From Spodoptera frugiperda (Eukaryota > Arthropoda > Insecta > Lepidoptera > Noctuidae), in contig NC_064237.1 of assembly GCF_023101765.2 (NCBI RefSeq), positions 2,595,501 through 2,659,500 of the forward strand: a stretch of DNA of 64,000 nt. Direction: 5' to 3'. Under the pieces are notes generated by a model that was not told the DNA's origin, did not search any database, and worked only from the letters and a program-made list of their open reading frames with translations. Positions 34,030 through 48,605 of this stretch are shown in pieces. Position 1 is the first letter of the stretch, and every line of letters begins with the position of its first letter. Both the position numbers and the translations under genes were made by a program.

Positions 34030-34235
34030 GTGCGGCGTAAAGTCCCGTTCAGACAATCGTTCCCACCATAAGTCAGGTCGGTATCGGTGTTCCCGTAGCT
34101 GCCTGGGGGCTATCGGCAGCGCGTGTGGGCGGACCCTAACACCGCTGACCGCTTGACCTCGACTCCCGGGTCGGCTCGAGGTCAACGCACTGCGATAGCC
34201 GCCTGCGCAATGCATTGTCGCCTGCACTTCAGTAA
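34030..34235. other. GC-rich island, no gene recognised
   Basis: About 200 bp with many CpG, including GGTCGGCTCGAGGTCAACGC, within AT-rich DNA. No credible ORF or known repeat. Could be a promoter, a non-coding exon or a repeat relic. Confidence 0.4.
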
Positions 34236-35050
34236 GCTTGACGGAATGCCATAATAGAGGCTTAAGCTTTGAAATATGGATCGGTTTGCTAATGTAACAC
34301 CGCCTTTAGATGCTGATCTTTCATTTAATTGGAGTTGCATATTGCATATTACTCTTTCGCTACCATCTTGCCTTTATGTATATCTAAAGTACTATGCCAA
34401 TACACTTATCAAAAAAGCTCTACATTATTTACCCTATTAGATACCCGATGTTAGTACCTAATTACATGTATGATTACACGTATAAAAGCAATGTGTGTGT
34501 GATGAATTTTATTAACCACTTTTATCAGCATTTGATGAGAGGAATGGAATTAGTTGTAATAAACATTATCTAAGTACCATCATATCATCAATCTCGAGAT
34601 TTCCCATCTCGTCTTAATTCTTTCCCAAAAGTAAAACAAATCACCATACCTTTGGCCATATAGGTTAATAGTTGAAGAAAGAATCTGAGAGACAAAAAGA
34701 TCATCAGTGTTAGTGATATTTTCACATAATACAGACCTATTTATTAAAACGACCTATGTTTTATCCACCTACGATATTAAATGTCAATTAATACGAATAA
34801 ACAGACATAAATAAACATGGATTATTTCGCCATTTCATTATTTTATTACTCAACTCATCTATTCACTTATTTATAACTTTATTAATATTTTATCCGATTT
34901 GTATTTATTTACACTTTATTACGAGTAAAAAGATTTTATCACGCGAATTATAAGCGACGTTTGTATTTTATCAACATTTTCTTTTAATGCCTATCATGAG
35001 ATCTAAATGTAATACCTAAATTAACAAAAAATATCGTACATGAAATATAG

Positions 35051-35127
35051 TGAGAAAAGCTCTACTAGTTTCGAGCCACAGAGGGACCCTTATTCATACT
35101 CGTTCGAAACTAGTAGAGCTTTTCTCA
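35051..35127. repeat. Short hairpin repeat (ACTAGTTTC core), copy A
   Basis: Arms 35051-35076 and 35102-35127 are reverse complements over 25 of 26 bases (TGAGAAAAGCTCTACTAGTT...) with a 25-base loop containing GAGGGACCCTTATTCATACT. Confidence 0.85.
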
Positions 35128-36090
35128 ATTTATTTAAGCGTGAAAATAGTTTAAAGATAATTTAAAGAGGAGGTTGGTATTACAGTAATTATTCATAATC
35201 GTAACTGCATTTAATTCCCGGCACGAAGCCCAGTTAGTAGCATTCTTTATCGACTCAAAGCCTATAATTTCGATATTTAATCGTCAAGTAATAAATTAAG
35301 ATGATAGCCGTTTAGTAAATGGGCAATTTAATGAAACGGTCCCTGCTGTAATACTTTTACTTAACTGGGTTATTATAGTATTTTTAGAATAACTCGTCTT
35401 AGATGCAAGTAGTAAGATGGCTTATGTATATCAATGATGTCCCAAGAAGCAAGTACAAAGAAGAGATGCCAAAACGTGATTCTACACTGTGACACAAAAA
35501 ACAAAACGGACTAAAAATGGCGCATTAAAATGTCGACAATTGACAACGTTTAAGAAGGGACGCGAATTGTAAAATCCCGCGCTCCCTGTAGTACCAGGCA
35601 TTAATTTTTAAATCCTGTGGAAGGTCATCCTTAAAATGATTCCTACATTGACCTTAGGGATCCTGATCCTTACAACTTAATTATGAAAATAATTTTAAGA
35701 TTTTTGTGAGTCGAAATAATTGGGAATCTGAAGATGATATAGGCTACCAATTTCCTTAATTAAAAAAAAATTTAAGGTTTTTGTTAATTATGAGTCTGAA
35801 GATAATATAGAATTTACAATTTCCTTGGATAGAGAGGTAAAACCAAAAGCTTAAAGTTTGTATTAAATCATAGAGAGGCATTAGTTTGTAAACAAAGTGC
35901 TACCTCACACAAAGCCATGTGGTTAGAAAATATAACTCAGTAAGTATTTTGAGTAATTTAATAAAAAAAAAAAATATTTTTTACTTCAACCGCATAGTGC
36001 GGTCAACATCCCAGTAAGACCGCATCTTAATATAGTTACTGTCCTCTTACTACATAATATAGCTTAACTAATCTAAGTATGAATTTTATA

Positions 36091-36118
36091 AAGGTACCAT
36101 GAATATTCATGGTACCTT
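36091..36118. repeat. Perfect 28-bp palindrome
   Basis: AAGGTACCATGAAT is followed directly by its exact reverse complement ATTCATGGTACCTT, with no loop. Confidence 0.95.
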
Positions 36119-39100
36119 AGTCTACATACATACATGGTTTCATAGTAAACCAATTATAACTAGCAAAGAGTCATGTAATATTCATCGAATCTTCATAAAA
36201 TTAAAATTAATAATACGTATACAGATAATTATAAACTTAATTTTATTAACAACTTATTTATCTCTTTAATATTGTTTGTATTAATTTGTTGCAAGTCCCG
36301 ATCCCAGGGACGCATTTCAATGCTTAATTAATTTTATGTTTTAAATAGTCAATACTTTTATGTAATACTGTTGAATAATAAAAAGAGTTAAAACGGTATG
36401 TTTACTAGCAAAATTAATTGAAATGGTTCGCAACCGGTCGCAATTTATGTCAAACTTAAACTGGCCAATAAATATAATTATTTTCACACTTCCCTAGCAG
36501 CAAGTACGTGCAAGAAAATGTTCTGTGTCACAAACGAAGTATAATTGCCTGATTTGAATATTAGTTAAAGTCGCAGTAATAAAATTGACATATTAATAAG
36601 CAACTAGATTTCCTTTCACAAAAATTAATGTCGTTACAAACGAAATCTTTGAGTGATTTGTGCGACAAAATAAACAACGATTATACTTAACTTTTTGTCG
36701 TATAAAATGCTCTGAATAGTTTGAAATAACTAGGATAGCATAGACATGCAACTTTTCTCCTTACTGCATCTTTTTGTATAAAACTATGATAATTCATACA
36801 CGAATTTATTCACGGAGACAATGTTTTTAGGCCGCGCACGACGCTACCCGACTACAGACTAGCATGCAATAATTGTCCACATGCATGCTTATGTCTAGAC
36901 TGACAATTAGCTTATTAACCAGTTATTTAGAGCATAATAATAATAGTGGAGCGGACTAGGGTCATATAACTGATGTATGATACGAGTAATTAGTCTAGTT
37001 ACAGTTGTACATAGATTACTAATTAACTAATTAGTTTTAGCTATAGATACAGAAGTAAGAGAATAGATACAGAATGTATTTCTTGTGATAATCTTTCAAT
37101 GATGTTATGAAATGTTAACAAAAATGATAAGTAGAAGGGCTAATTATATTTGCGTAACAACCAATTATAAAAAAATTGTTATTTAGAATACTGAATATAA
37201 ATAAAATCTCAATACATGGTACAAAACTTCTATTAGGTAAGTATCTACCTCGATCAATAAGACTTTATAATTTTAATGTTCTGCAAAATATATATTCTTT
37301 TTTTATTTATAAATCATTGCACCCTATTTACTGCCCCAATTACGTCCCTGTGTCACATCTGTCATTCTAATTCGTGCATTGCTCGCGTGATTTACGCCTG
37401 TGCATAATATCGACGCATTTTAAAATATGGTAAATGATCACGGAAAGATGTAACATTCGCAATCATTAACAAAGATTACACACGACATAATTAATTTACG
37501 TTCACAAATGTGTACTTATCAAATATTCATTATTTTGTTTAATAAAATCGTTTTGTGAAGTATTTGTAAAGTGTTTTTTATTATTTAACACACGTTTTGT
37601 TCTTTTTTAGGTGCTTATTGCATTTAGTTAGATTAGTAGGAATGAATATGAAATAAAAAAAAATAGTTCACTATACATCATCTGGGGTAGTCTTTGAGAT
37701 AGACCTATAGATTCCGTCGGATCACCCGTACAAAACTGGATAACCTCGAAAGTCAACCAGGCTACTTACAGACTTACAATTCAGTGTTCAATACGGCGTC
37801 AAACCGAAAAAAGCGCGGTAAAAATTAATTAATGTCAGAATGAGTAATTCAACATTTAACTCAATGGTGGTAGTCTTATGTATTGTCTATAGTTAATCTA
37901 TAGTTTTGTCTTTAGTCTATATAGTTGTCTATAGTTCTTCACACAGAACAAGATTGAAAAGTAAGAAAAGTGATTTTCGTATTCTTAGTAGGTAGGGCAA
38001 TTTATCGCCAGCATGGCCCTGGTATCCCCAGTATTCGTGCGATGCTAACGAGGTGTGAAGCCATGTAGAGGGCCACCGTCCCGTGCCCTACAGGCGCCGG
38101 CGTCAATTAACCATTTATCTTACCACCTTTTACCGCCAACAAGAAATAGAATGGAACGCGCCATTTCCTATTTTAAATGTAGAATTAAAATGGGTTGTTT
38201 ATTTTTTTTTTTTGTGTGAGCTATGGTTGTTTTGATTATTTTTCTTTGTTTTGTTTTTAAAGCTATGTTTAGCTTTTTGGGTTTTGGGAATGCTAGCTTT
38301 GGGGATGCAGATTCATAAAGCCCTGTTTTATTTCGTTAGTTTTTTAAGTACTTTACCATCATTAGAATCTAAGTTAAACATGTATATTTTTGTAATTCAA
38401 ACAAGATGTTAGTTATTAAGTTACGTTACACGACTGTTGTAGAAAATAAACAGCATTCGTATATTTCCAAACATAATGGTTCCCGCAGTGTTATTAGCTG
38501 TGTATAAAGCAAACTATCCAGTTTTGTTTAGCAAACACAGAACTCAATGTATCCAGGCACCATAGTCACCATTAAATGAAAAGGTATCTACTACAAAATA
38601 ATTCTTTGATTTCGTATTTCAATAGAGAAAAATATCCTTAAACTACGACCATTTTGTTGTCTGTCAGACAGCATCCTCTTGATATTAAAATCAGCAACCA
38701 CTCGACACGAAGCAGTTAATGCCCATATAAAGAATAAGTATTTCTAACCTTTGTATATAGCACATCTGCACATCCGACTCATGTGACATGTTGATGGTAT
38801 TCCCTTACAAACTAACCAAATACAGGTTGTATTCAGAATAAAACTCGCAGACGTATGCAAATTCCTAGTTTGTTACCAACTCTAGTGGGGACCTTTATTC
38901 TGTCACTATGAGATCCTTATTTATGTAAGGGACTGAAGATTCCGGCAAATTAAATCCTGTAGCCTGCCATTCCCACGACAGTCGATCGCAGCGGCTGAAG
39001 ATTGACTTGTAGACTCCACAATGGCTTGTAATGGCCTTATAAGTTACCGTAAAACTTGCAGGGAAATGTAGCTATCAGTATCACCATCTATGTATGCGTT

Positions 39101-40775
39101 GAGAGCTGTCTAACAACGTCAACAAGTATGTAGGTACGAATGACCGACAGTAATTCATTGTAAAATGTGTTGATCTGTTTCACACAAAAACCAAGCGTTA
39201 AGTTGTTATGTGTAAATCAGAAAGCGCAAGAAACTGAAACCTGTTATTCTCCTCGCATTCAATTAAGAGCTGTAAAGATTTAGTAGTGAAATAAAGTATT
39301 GCCAGCAGATAAAACATGTAGAAGTAAAGTGGAAAGAAGTCGCATATCTTGTTTGTTTGCTGTGCAATCCTACAGATGAAATAAAAGGAGATTGCACGGC
39401 TATTACTAAGATTTTATTTAGCGGTTGTCTTAGTCGTAAAGAAAGAACATTCTTATAAATGCAATAACGTAAGGTAACGTAAAAAATGTTCGTTAACCAG
39501 CGGTGCCATGTAAAGTGGACATGTTTCCTGTACACAAATTACAATTCAATTTAAATTACGATTTTATTTTTAGACTAGTAACTGAAATGTGTTATCTTGT
39601 AATGATATCGTGACTAATACATATGAGCAACACAAAAATGTAGTACATAATAAATACAGTAATAGTCTAGTAAGATTTAAATTTGAAGTCATCAATGATT
39701 CTTAATGATGACAACCTGTCAAGATCCAAATAATCAGATTAATTTTTATTATTTGATCCGTGTAGATAATTACCTGACTCATTTTATCTCATGCACACGA
39801 GAAAGATTTCATTAACATTCATTAATTGTCACGGAGCCGCCTACACCGTCGACAAAAATAGTTATCGGAAAGCACTTGTTATTTATTACCGGCCAGTTGT
39901 ATTTGCATAAAAATGCAATACAACCTCTTTACTAAAGATTCCATCTATTGCTCAGAGGGCACCACTGGGCACCAATTAGCACTCAATCTTGACACCCACA
40001 CGCAGTGCAAGGCGTAAAAATAGTTGGCAGAGAATGTAGGCACCGAGTAGACGATAGTTCAACATGAATCTGTAGTAGTAACTAGTCCCAGACATTTATC
40101 TTTCATGTTCTTTAAAACAATAACATTCAATATTCCTGTAACCAGCCATGCAATACATCATTAAAATATTTATTATGCATCGTTAATGAACTGGAAAAAG
40201 AACTATACTTAAGCAGGCTTTTAACCAGTCCAGATAGGAACACAACGCCTAAAGGCATAACACGAAGAAGTTATTAATTTAGATTAATAAAATACGTAGG
40301 AACTGTAGATCCCGTTTTTGTAACAACATATTTATGGACATTTTGTAATCTACATGTACCTTGTAAACAAGTAAAGGGTGTGTCCGAGGCGACAATCACA
40401 ATTTTACATATTAAAAATCATTGATTTCCATAACCGATCTTTCATTATCGGACATAAAAATTTATGTTTAATAAATAAATGGCTCAGTACACGAATTATT
40501 TTATGGTTATTTATTGCAACGCCTGCTATATTCTTTACAGCTATTACATCAATGCGAAATACCGGCGTCGCACACGCAAGCGACCTAATGCCAAAGGGCA
40601 GGTGCAGCTTGGTCCTGTGAGTGAAATGAATATGAAATAACCTTCTGAAACTACGCTTATTAAGGTGTTATTTCATTATAATCATATGTTCCAGCCACTC
40701 TTATTTTTCACTTCATTTTCATCAATGGTTGGTTGTGAAAATTGAGCTCAAATCAACAAAGGACTGTGGAGTGAT

Positions 40776-40976
40776 ATGACGGCCTCAGAGAAAACCGACG
40801 TGAAAAAACCTTTGCGTTGTGTGAGTGAGGTTACCGGAGGCCCAATTGCCCCAATCTTCCCAATCACCGATTCCCCAAAAACCCTTAAATTCCTAACCCC
40901 TAAAAGTCCATGGGCGGCGGCGATTGTTTACCATCAGGTGATCCGTCTGCTCGTATACAGGCTTGTTTCATAAAAA
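40776..40976 (+). repeat. LINE-tail/SINE-like repeat, copy 3
   Basis: GGCCTCAGAGAAAACCGACG, GAGGTTACCGGAGGCCCAAT, TTTACCATCAGGTGATCCGT and a final CATAAAAAA tail. Same family as 17737 and 18957. Confidence 0.7.
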
Positions 40977-43900
40977 AGGAGCTTTATTTCGTGTATTATT
41001 GTTCGACTAGTGTATGAATTATAACATTCCTGAGAGTAAATCTCGGATGGTATGAGTGAAAGTATCCTTTGGGTCAGTGAGTAACACTCCTGGCCTCCTG
41101 TCCCGCAGAACGTTCTGGAAATAGCGTTTTATAAATACCGTGTGGTCACTGGTCACTCAACCGGTCCCGTAATGTTAATTGCTGCCCTCGCACATTTAAA
41201 TTTACTTTATTTATATGTAATTGGCTTTAGGCAGGCTGGCCATCCCGGTCTATCACTTACGACTTAAAATGCCGCAGCCGCTCTTAATCCAAGCAAAGAT
41301 ATTTAATTGAGATAAAAATGTCATGATCTCTCGTAAAAAAATAGTATTTTACTAGATCGGTATACCTGTTCTCCATCGTCATCCCCAGTGAATGTTAATA
41401 GATAGTTTAAAGGTATTGGTTCCTTCAGCTAACGAGAAAACTCTGTATCAAATCACGTTTGATTCAGAATTTCTAAATGTGTGAAACGAAACGAAAATGA
41501 AATCATTTCGCTTTCTTTGGTAAGCAGCTATTTTTCTTATTTAATGGTGTCGTAGGTATATCCACTTAGGTGAGGTTAAAAATTGTATTTAATTTTATCA
41601 TCAGTAGTGTTCATCATTAACAAATAAAAAGTTTTGTTTTGTAAGTACCTACTAAGTTATAGTATATTCAGAGCTTATTTACTACGTGTATGCTTTAACT
41701 ATGCAATTTTTGAAAACATGAAAATAATAAAAACGCTAGAGCATATCTAATTATTTTTAAAATGAATGTTGAACATGGTACAAAAATACAAAATAGATTT
41801 ATTTTTCAGTAAGTAAATTATAGAGTCTGCGACCGCTAAACGTGTGGTTAAGATTATCATAATTAATTATTCATAAATTAACTAGGCATGACATCGAGAC
41901 TTGCATGACGGCTCTATGAAAAAAGAAACTAAAAGCATCCAAGTCGAAACGATACGATCGCAAATATTTTCACAAATATTTTAAAAACTTAGATGAACAA
42001 AATGTTATTGCGATCGCCAACGAAAAATTCACTTTCGTCGACAATTAAGTTAATTATATTTAATTTAGTGACAGTTAGTGGAGTTTCCTTTAACTGTTGA
42101 ATGATTCATTGAGTCGAATCGATCGATGTTACATTTCATTGGGTTCGATACAGACTTCGTGCCGACTGTCTCGTCTGGTGGTGGTTTGGTTCTACGTGCC
42201 GAGTGCAGCGTGCACCACTTACGTCCCAATATGTATGTTCGATTGTTTTAAGCTCAATTTGATATGTTGATTCGAAGCTGTCTCCAACTCGAAGCTGAGA
42301 CAAAGTATATATTTTTATACAGAATAATTGACTCCAGTTTACCGGTCTTTGAGAATAAATAGACCTGTAACGTAGGTAGCTACGTAGATCCTGAATTGAA
42401 TTCCCGCTTCTAAAAATTCTGTATGTAATCCATCAGTTCTTGTTCTGTCCACAATTTGTTTCGGATGCGTATGTAAAATAAAGGCAGGAAAAAACCTTAC
42501 TTTTGTGCACAATTTTTAGTAACTAATAGAAACTAAGCTTTTAACTTACGCGAAATGTCCTACAGAAAATAGTGTGTCTAGATAGATTTTGCTTAGGTAT
42601 ATGCTTTAAGATCACAACGAAACCAGTTTCCAAGTATTATTGATATAAAACATATTATTGATTTAAATAACATACGAGTTTGTTTACCGGTTCGGATATG
42701 GGTCACAAAATCGCAAACCTCTCGTAACGGGACTCTAAAATAAAACCAAAATGAATGGAAGCTCAGGCGTGACACTAAGCTGATAAACAACTAATCGTAT
42801 TGTTGCGATGAATGATGTTATTATTAAAGTCATTGTAATATGAACATATCGTGAACGAACAAAACAGGACCTTAGGCTACAATGGCGTCATTTGGTGAGT
42901 CCAAAGCCCAAAGCACACAGACTGTAAATATAAGTGTAAGTTCTAAATAAAGCGAGGTACCTATATGCTGTTTCTTTTAATTAGTGTTTTTAAACTTGTG
43001 ACTACTAGCACCAATTAACGAATAAAACGCGCGCTGTACCAAGAATGGTGAGACATAAACATCGTGCATAACCGCGTGTACATGAGCCATATCGGCAAGC
43101 CATTATCTAGTAATTAATTTGTGATCACAATACTTGGCTTTTTGCGAGGTAATTAGCACCTATTTCAGGCTATTTCGGTGTAACGAGTTGCCTTCTAATC
43201 GCTGTGGCAGCCACCGGAACGACAAACTCAAAAGAAAATACAACTTACATTTAATTACTAATCTGTGCAGCAATAACGAGTTCTTCTAATTATACCACAG
43301 ATAAACAACAGTAACACCTATCATTTATATTCAAAACATTCACATTCGCGCGCTAATGAATTAATTACATTCAAAATTCGAATGGTCAATGAACTTATTT
43401 GTTTCTTTTTTAATCGTAAATGGTGGGCGGGAAAGATGGCGTGACGAACTGTCAAAAATAAAACAATCTAGAACTTTATTTGCAACAATTTTGTCTTTTG
43501 TTTTTAAGAATCGGGCGAATTCGTGCGTTTACAGCGGGCTATTAATGTTATTATGTGGCATTTTTTCCATGGTAGAGTGAACAGTTGGCATAGATTGTTA
43601 TCTTCAAAATTGAGGAGTCTGCCGTGAGAGCATGCGATGTGTCACCGTCAGCAATTGAGTTGTCTTTGGAGATACGTGTTGCATTCCGTATGGAATCGAT
43701 GGAGCATTTGACTGGTATCTTTGATTTTAGGTCTTTTTTCATGATGTTCTATTTTCTTTCGACGTTATTTAATATTAATTCATTTTAAGTGTTATGATGA
43801 CCATACAACTTAGTTCTAAGTAGTTCAAGAATTGAAATATGTATATTTTAACTGGAAAAGTAAATTCTCGCAGTTCTCAGTAACATTAACACGAAACTAC

Positions 43901-44749
43901 ATGACATACGACTGTAGTTCCAAGTTTTGTAAAATTGTTTGAACGTTCGTAATGGCCATATGGCATTATAATGTGGCACTTAATGGGGATTGATTCAGAC
44001 ATTCATTCATACGAAATAATGAGCAGTATAAGCACGTATAAGTAACACTTAAAACAAGAGTAACTATGGTCGATAAATAACAAAATAGGTATTGATTACG
44101 TAATCAATTTACTTTTAGGAACGTTCCTAAAAGCATACCAAAGTAAAAATTATTATGGATAATGGAAATATTTGCAAAACAAAACCCATTTTATTTTATA
44201 ATACAGTTTTTTTAAAACATAATACGAAGGTATCAAATACTATCTGGGGCTCAAGTAAGCATATCGAAGTATTTTCAGATTTCTTCACGAGAATTTTACA
44301 CTTTCACAATTTTTTCAGTAAGAATGTGATTGATATGTGATAGGTACATGATACTACACGAGATTTGTACCGTGTTATGCTTTTAGTATTGTTACTTTTA
44401 TTTAAGGCAATAAAACATTTTACAAAATGCTGTGGGTTTATTGTAATTTAAGCGCTACTTTATCATAAAGTTAGTTTGGATATAATTTCGCTTCAATATG
44501 AAACGCATCGGTATGGTGTCGCTTCGATCGATATGAGGAACATCGGGACTGGCCCGGACTAGTTAAGTATTAACGGCTACCATTATAGGAACTTTCAGAA
44601 ACCAAACTTTTTTATTTCCAAAATATGTGTCTAAGAAATTATCGTTCGATAACGAATCGTTAAAGTGATTTGTCGGATTCCGAATAACATTATCATAACT
44701 GTGACGAAAGCAACTGGTTTCAGCATTTTCAAGTTGGTGACATAAGGAC

Positions 44750-44885
44750 AGGGCCAAACCGGCGGCCGAGGTCGGCGACCGCAGCTAGCGGGAACGTGGC
44801 CATACGACCATACGACCATACGAGCGAACCCACTTAGCGCGGGGCCGCAAATGTACATACGGCCGACATGGCCGAATACCTCATT
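44750..44885. other. GC-rich island with an 8-bp tandem repeat
   Basis: GGCGGCCGAGGTCGGCGACC, then three tandem CATACGAC units (44801-44824, last one imperfect), then AGCGCGGGGCCGC. No ORF. Confidence 0.45.
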
Positions 44886-47800
44886 ACTGCGAAATGTGTG
44901 AACCTGACTTAATCATCCTGCAGTGGGTCATCTAGGCGTGTACCATCGTAAACTCCGAGATGAGCTGCGTTCAATCAGGAAGTGAGTAAAGTCTACCATT
45001 ACACCCCAGCATTAAACTGGCGACAGCTATTTCGTATTACACCGGCCTTTGTTGCTGCGATATATTCAGTTACCCACTATTACTTAATGCTTCCTTATTC
45101 GCGTTTAAGAGCTACACCTGTCTTTTGCTGTCGTTACAGTGTTAATTCCTACATCATTAAAATGTACAGCTGTTAGATTATAACACTAAATACAGATTTT
45201 TGATGACTGAAATTATAAATTACCTTTCTACACTTTCTAGTAATTATAACTGCCGAGCACGAGGATTGATTCTGGCATGAGTCAAGTGAGATTTTCTGCT
45301 GTTTCTTCTTAGTTATAAATAAATCCTGGACTTGTGCTCACTGTGCCCAATGTTTGCACGTTAAAAGAAAAGAAAAGTGTTCGTGGGATAGACCATGTAA
45401 AATTTTAAGTTATGTGAAGAATATAAATGACGTAAATACCCTTTCAAAGCTTTAATTGTATGTAGTCATCAAAGCCTAATGTTTAGTTAATAAAACTCAA
45501 GACCTACATATTATCCTTATGAGTCAGCTGTATTGTGAACCGGTCGGCAGTTCCGACAATTCCCTACAAACTCCGGTGATTCATTCAAATATCTATAGGC
45601 CTTTATAGCAACCTTCTCAAGGACCTATACATAAAAACAAAAAAGTGATCTCTTTAATACGAGGCAACTGCAATTAATATCGAGTTCTTGGTCCCCAAGT
45701 TTATTGTAAAACAAAAATTCGAACTAATAACGATAAGTAATTAAATTATCCACAGGTTCATCTTCAATTTTCCATTGAAATTGAGAAAAGTTAAACTTCT
45801 CCAACCGGAAAACTCATAGTTTTCTTAATTTTCAACATACATTTTCCGATTCTACATAAAAAGAAATAATTTCCAATCATTCTATCTACTAATAAACGTC
45901 GATAATTATTACTAAAGCTTTATTCCGACTTATTCATCGTGCGCTTGTTGGGGGTCTGTTAATGGCGGCAGATCGTCGTGAATGCGCATACCAATTGCAT
46001 TTAATCACGCGCAGCCGTGGTGTGACCGCGCACCATTGTTTATGTGGCCCATATATTAACGTTTTCATGCAAAAGCTGCTTTCTGATCTTAGGAATACTC
46101 GTAGTCAAGCAATTTATTTTTGTTATGAATATTGTACATTGGATTTATGTTTGAAATATTGTTTTGTTTTTGTATAAGTTCAGTACTTCTCACATGAAAT
46201 ATACAATTATACACTGCAGGGTTATCGGTATCTTTGCATCGTTAACATTATTCTTAATTCCTAGATTTCTTTTAAAGAATCCGACTCGGCCACCCGTTAA
46301 CAAGATCAAAAACTGAAGCTTACCACGAGTGTCACATCAAGTCAATATCCCTTTAGTTTTTCTTTAGTATTGCATTGATTAACTCTGCAAGTTTTCTTCG
46401 TTCAAGTAACCGCCATTATAATTTACCCAGTCACTTGTCAATACTAGGTAAAGCCAGTTTGTTAACTAGAGCCTTAGTTATGTGCTTGCTTATACTGACG
46501 GGTCAATCACACCCGATATGAAACTGTTCAGTTATGATCTTTAGATAGTTGAACATAGATTACAGATAGATAGCTCGGCTTAGGCTTATCCATTTGTTGA
46601 TTGATATGACACGCCCTATACTATAATCCAGTTAGTAATTCCGGATCTAATAGGGATTGACGCATTGCAAATATCTAAATTTCACATTCACCAAAAATGC
46701 ATAAACAAATATTGTACGAAAAAGAAATTGTTTAAAAAAAACTAAACTTATTTTATTTTGCATTTATAACAAAAAATATGTATTATATAATCACTTTCAC
46801 TAGCTAACAGTATTTTATACTAAACTTAGTAAAACATCTCCAATATGTTTCAACAATACATTACTCAACTGCAAAAAAAAAAGACAGGAAAAATGTACAT
46901 CTAAGTGCAGAAGATACATGTATGACTTTTTGTTTAGAAAAAGTATTATAATTACATTTACAATGTGTTTTATACAGCTATCTTCAAATAATAGAGCTAA
47001 TATGGCAAATGAATTAGATGCAGCGGTAGATACGGTGCACTTTATAATGTCTGCTTTTGTTGTCTTGATCCGTACGAGCAGATAGTGGCGCCGTGTTTTA
47101 TGTGTCTGACATCACTGACACTTTAATGTATGTTTCGTGCCATTCATTAAACTTCTACAATTTTATCTTTCTGCTCAAATTACTATTGTTAAACATGTTT
47201 GGTGATTTATTGTTACTTTCTTCATATCTGTTACACCCACAGAACTATTTTTGGCTAGCCATTTTAGTTTTATCAATTCAATTATGAGAATTATTCTTTA
47301 TTCATTAACTTTCATTCGTGAATCGACGCGAAGGACCTAAGGATATGTATTAGAAACACAGGCACGTGCGTCAAGCGTCCGGTCATCAATCCCGATGGTC
47401 AGCAGGTTTCCAAGTCATTTTGTAACGACTAATGACCATTAGAACATTGTCTACATTTAATACCAAATTAGACTTACTTACTTAAACATGAGACACCAAT
47501 AATTCAGACATTTTATTGAAAATCATTGAAATGCTTAAAAAGTACTTCATTACATTTGTTTATCATTTACACTGGAAACGAGACTTCGTACACAATTATA
47601 TCGATTGAACATAATCGATTTGAAACTAGATCAACTCGTTCGGTAGCGAGATAGCTTTCGCTGCGTTCATGAATACATATCGAGATCTGATCAGATTGAT
47701 TGTTATCGATAAACGACTCAATCGGTTTAATATTAGCTACTGATTTGATAGATTCGTAGCTTGATCTATTACAGTACATCCGTTCAATATTATATTGACG

Positions 47801-48605
47801 TAATAAGGTTTATATTAAGAATATTGAGAAAGTAATATAGAGACAGGATCGGATGTCGGCTTTAATTATAAAAAACCGGTTTGCTGTCTTTAATAAAGCT
47901 ATAGGTACGTCTGAGAAGAAATATAAGAGGAAGTTTGTTTGTTTATATCTCAATTGAAAGTAAATATACAAAAACGGAGACATTAAATCAAATGTCAACA
48001 AACAAACAAAATCGAGACAGAGAAAACCAACGAAGCGTCAATACGACACTGTTTACGATGCTTTTATTCTAATTCGAGAAAAAAGTTTACACGTTTTAAC
48101 TTCTGTAGAAATCTATCTTTTTCCCCTCTCTATGCTTGTCAATTGGCTAGACTGGCCGCCATTATTTATTATACATTGCCTGTACACGAAACTACTTCAA
48201 CTTTTCCTTTAATTCTTAAGTAGACACGGACGTTATCCAACGTAGATTATCGATTTTGTTAACAAGACTGAGTTGACCAATAAAATCAGTTTCGGTAGTG
48301 AAAGGCTTATCTTCAACGGTAGATAAATAGAATCAATACATTGATAACGTGATATTGAAGTAGGGGTGAATTCTAAGGTCGCATAGTTCAGACTTTTTCT
48401 TGGATTAGAAACTAAATATAGCCCGCGTGGTTGCTTCGAGAATTCATTCTATTTACGGCAGCTACTGAGAAAAATGTCGTTGGAATGATTTGTTTTCTCC
48501 GGTTAAAATTGTAGATCCTCTTTATGTGGTAGTTAAGGCCAATACATGGTTCTTACTTTACTAGGTCATTGGTAATCTTACTTGTATTTAATATTTTTAA
48601 CGATA

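Larger units (their letters stand above)
29381..48605. other. Gene-poor stretch with scattered repeats
   Basis: No host coding exon could be supported. Contains hairpin-headed repeats (31307, 32706), short hairpins (35051, 36091), a LINE-tail-like repeat (40776), microsatellites and two GC-rich islands (34030, 44750). It should also hold the promoter and first exon of the secreted-protein gene. Confidence 0.5.

Noticed and set aside
43551..43742. 63-residue minus-strand ORF faintly like a transposase helix-turn-helix (RNATRISKDNSIAD)
   Set aside because: Similarity is too short and no flanking terminal repeats were seen.
47577..47780. Dense ATCGAT/GATC words, including TTATCGATAA
   Set aside because: Could be DREF-type sites, but there is no nearby gene start and the words are short.
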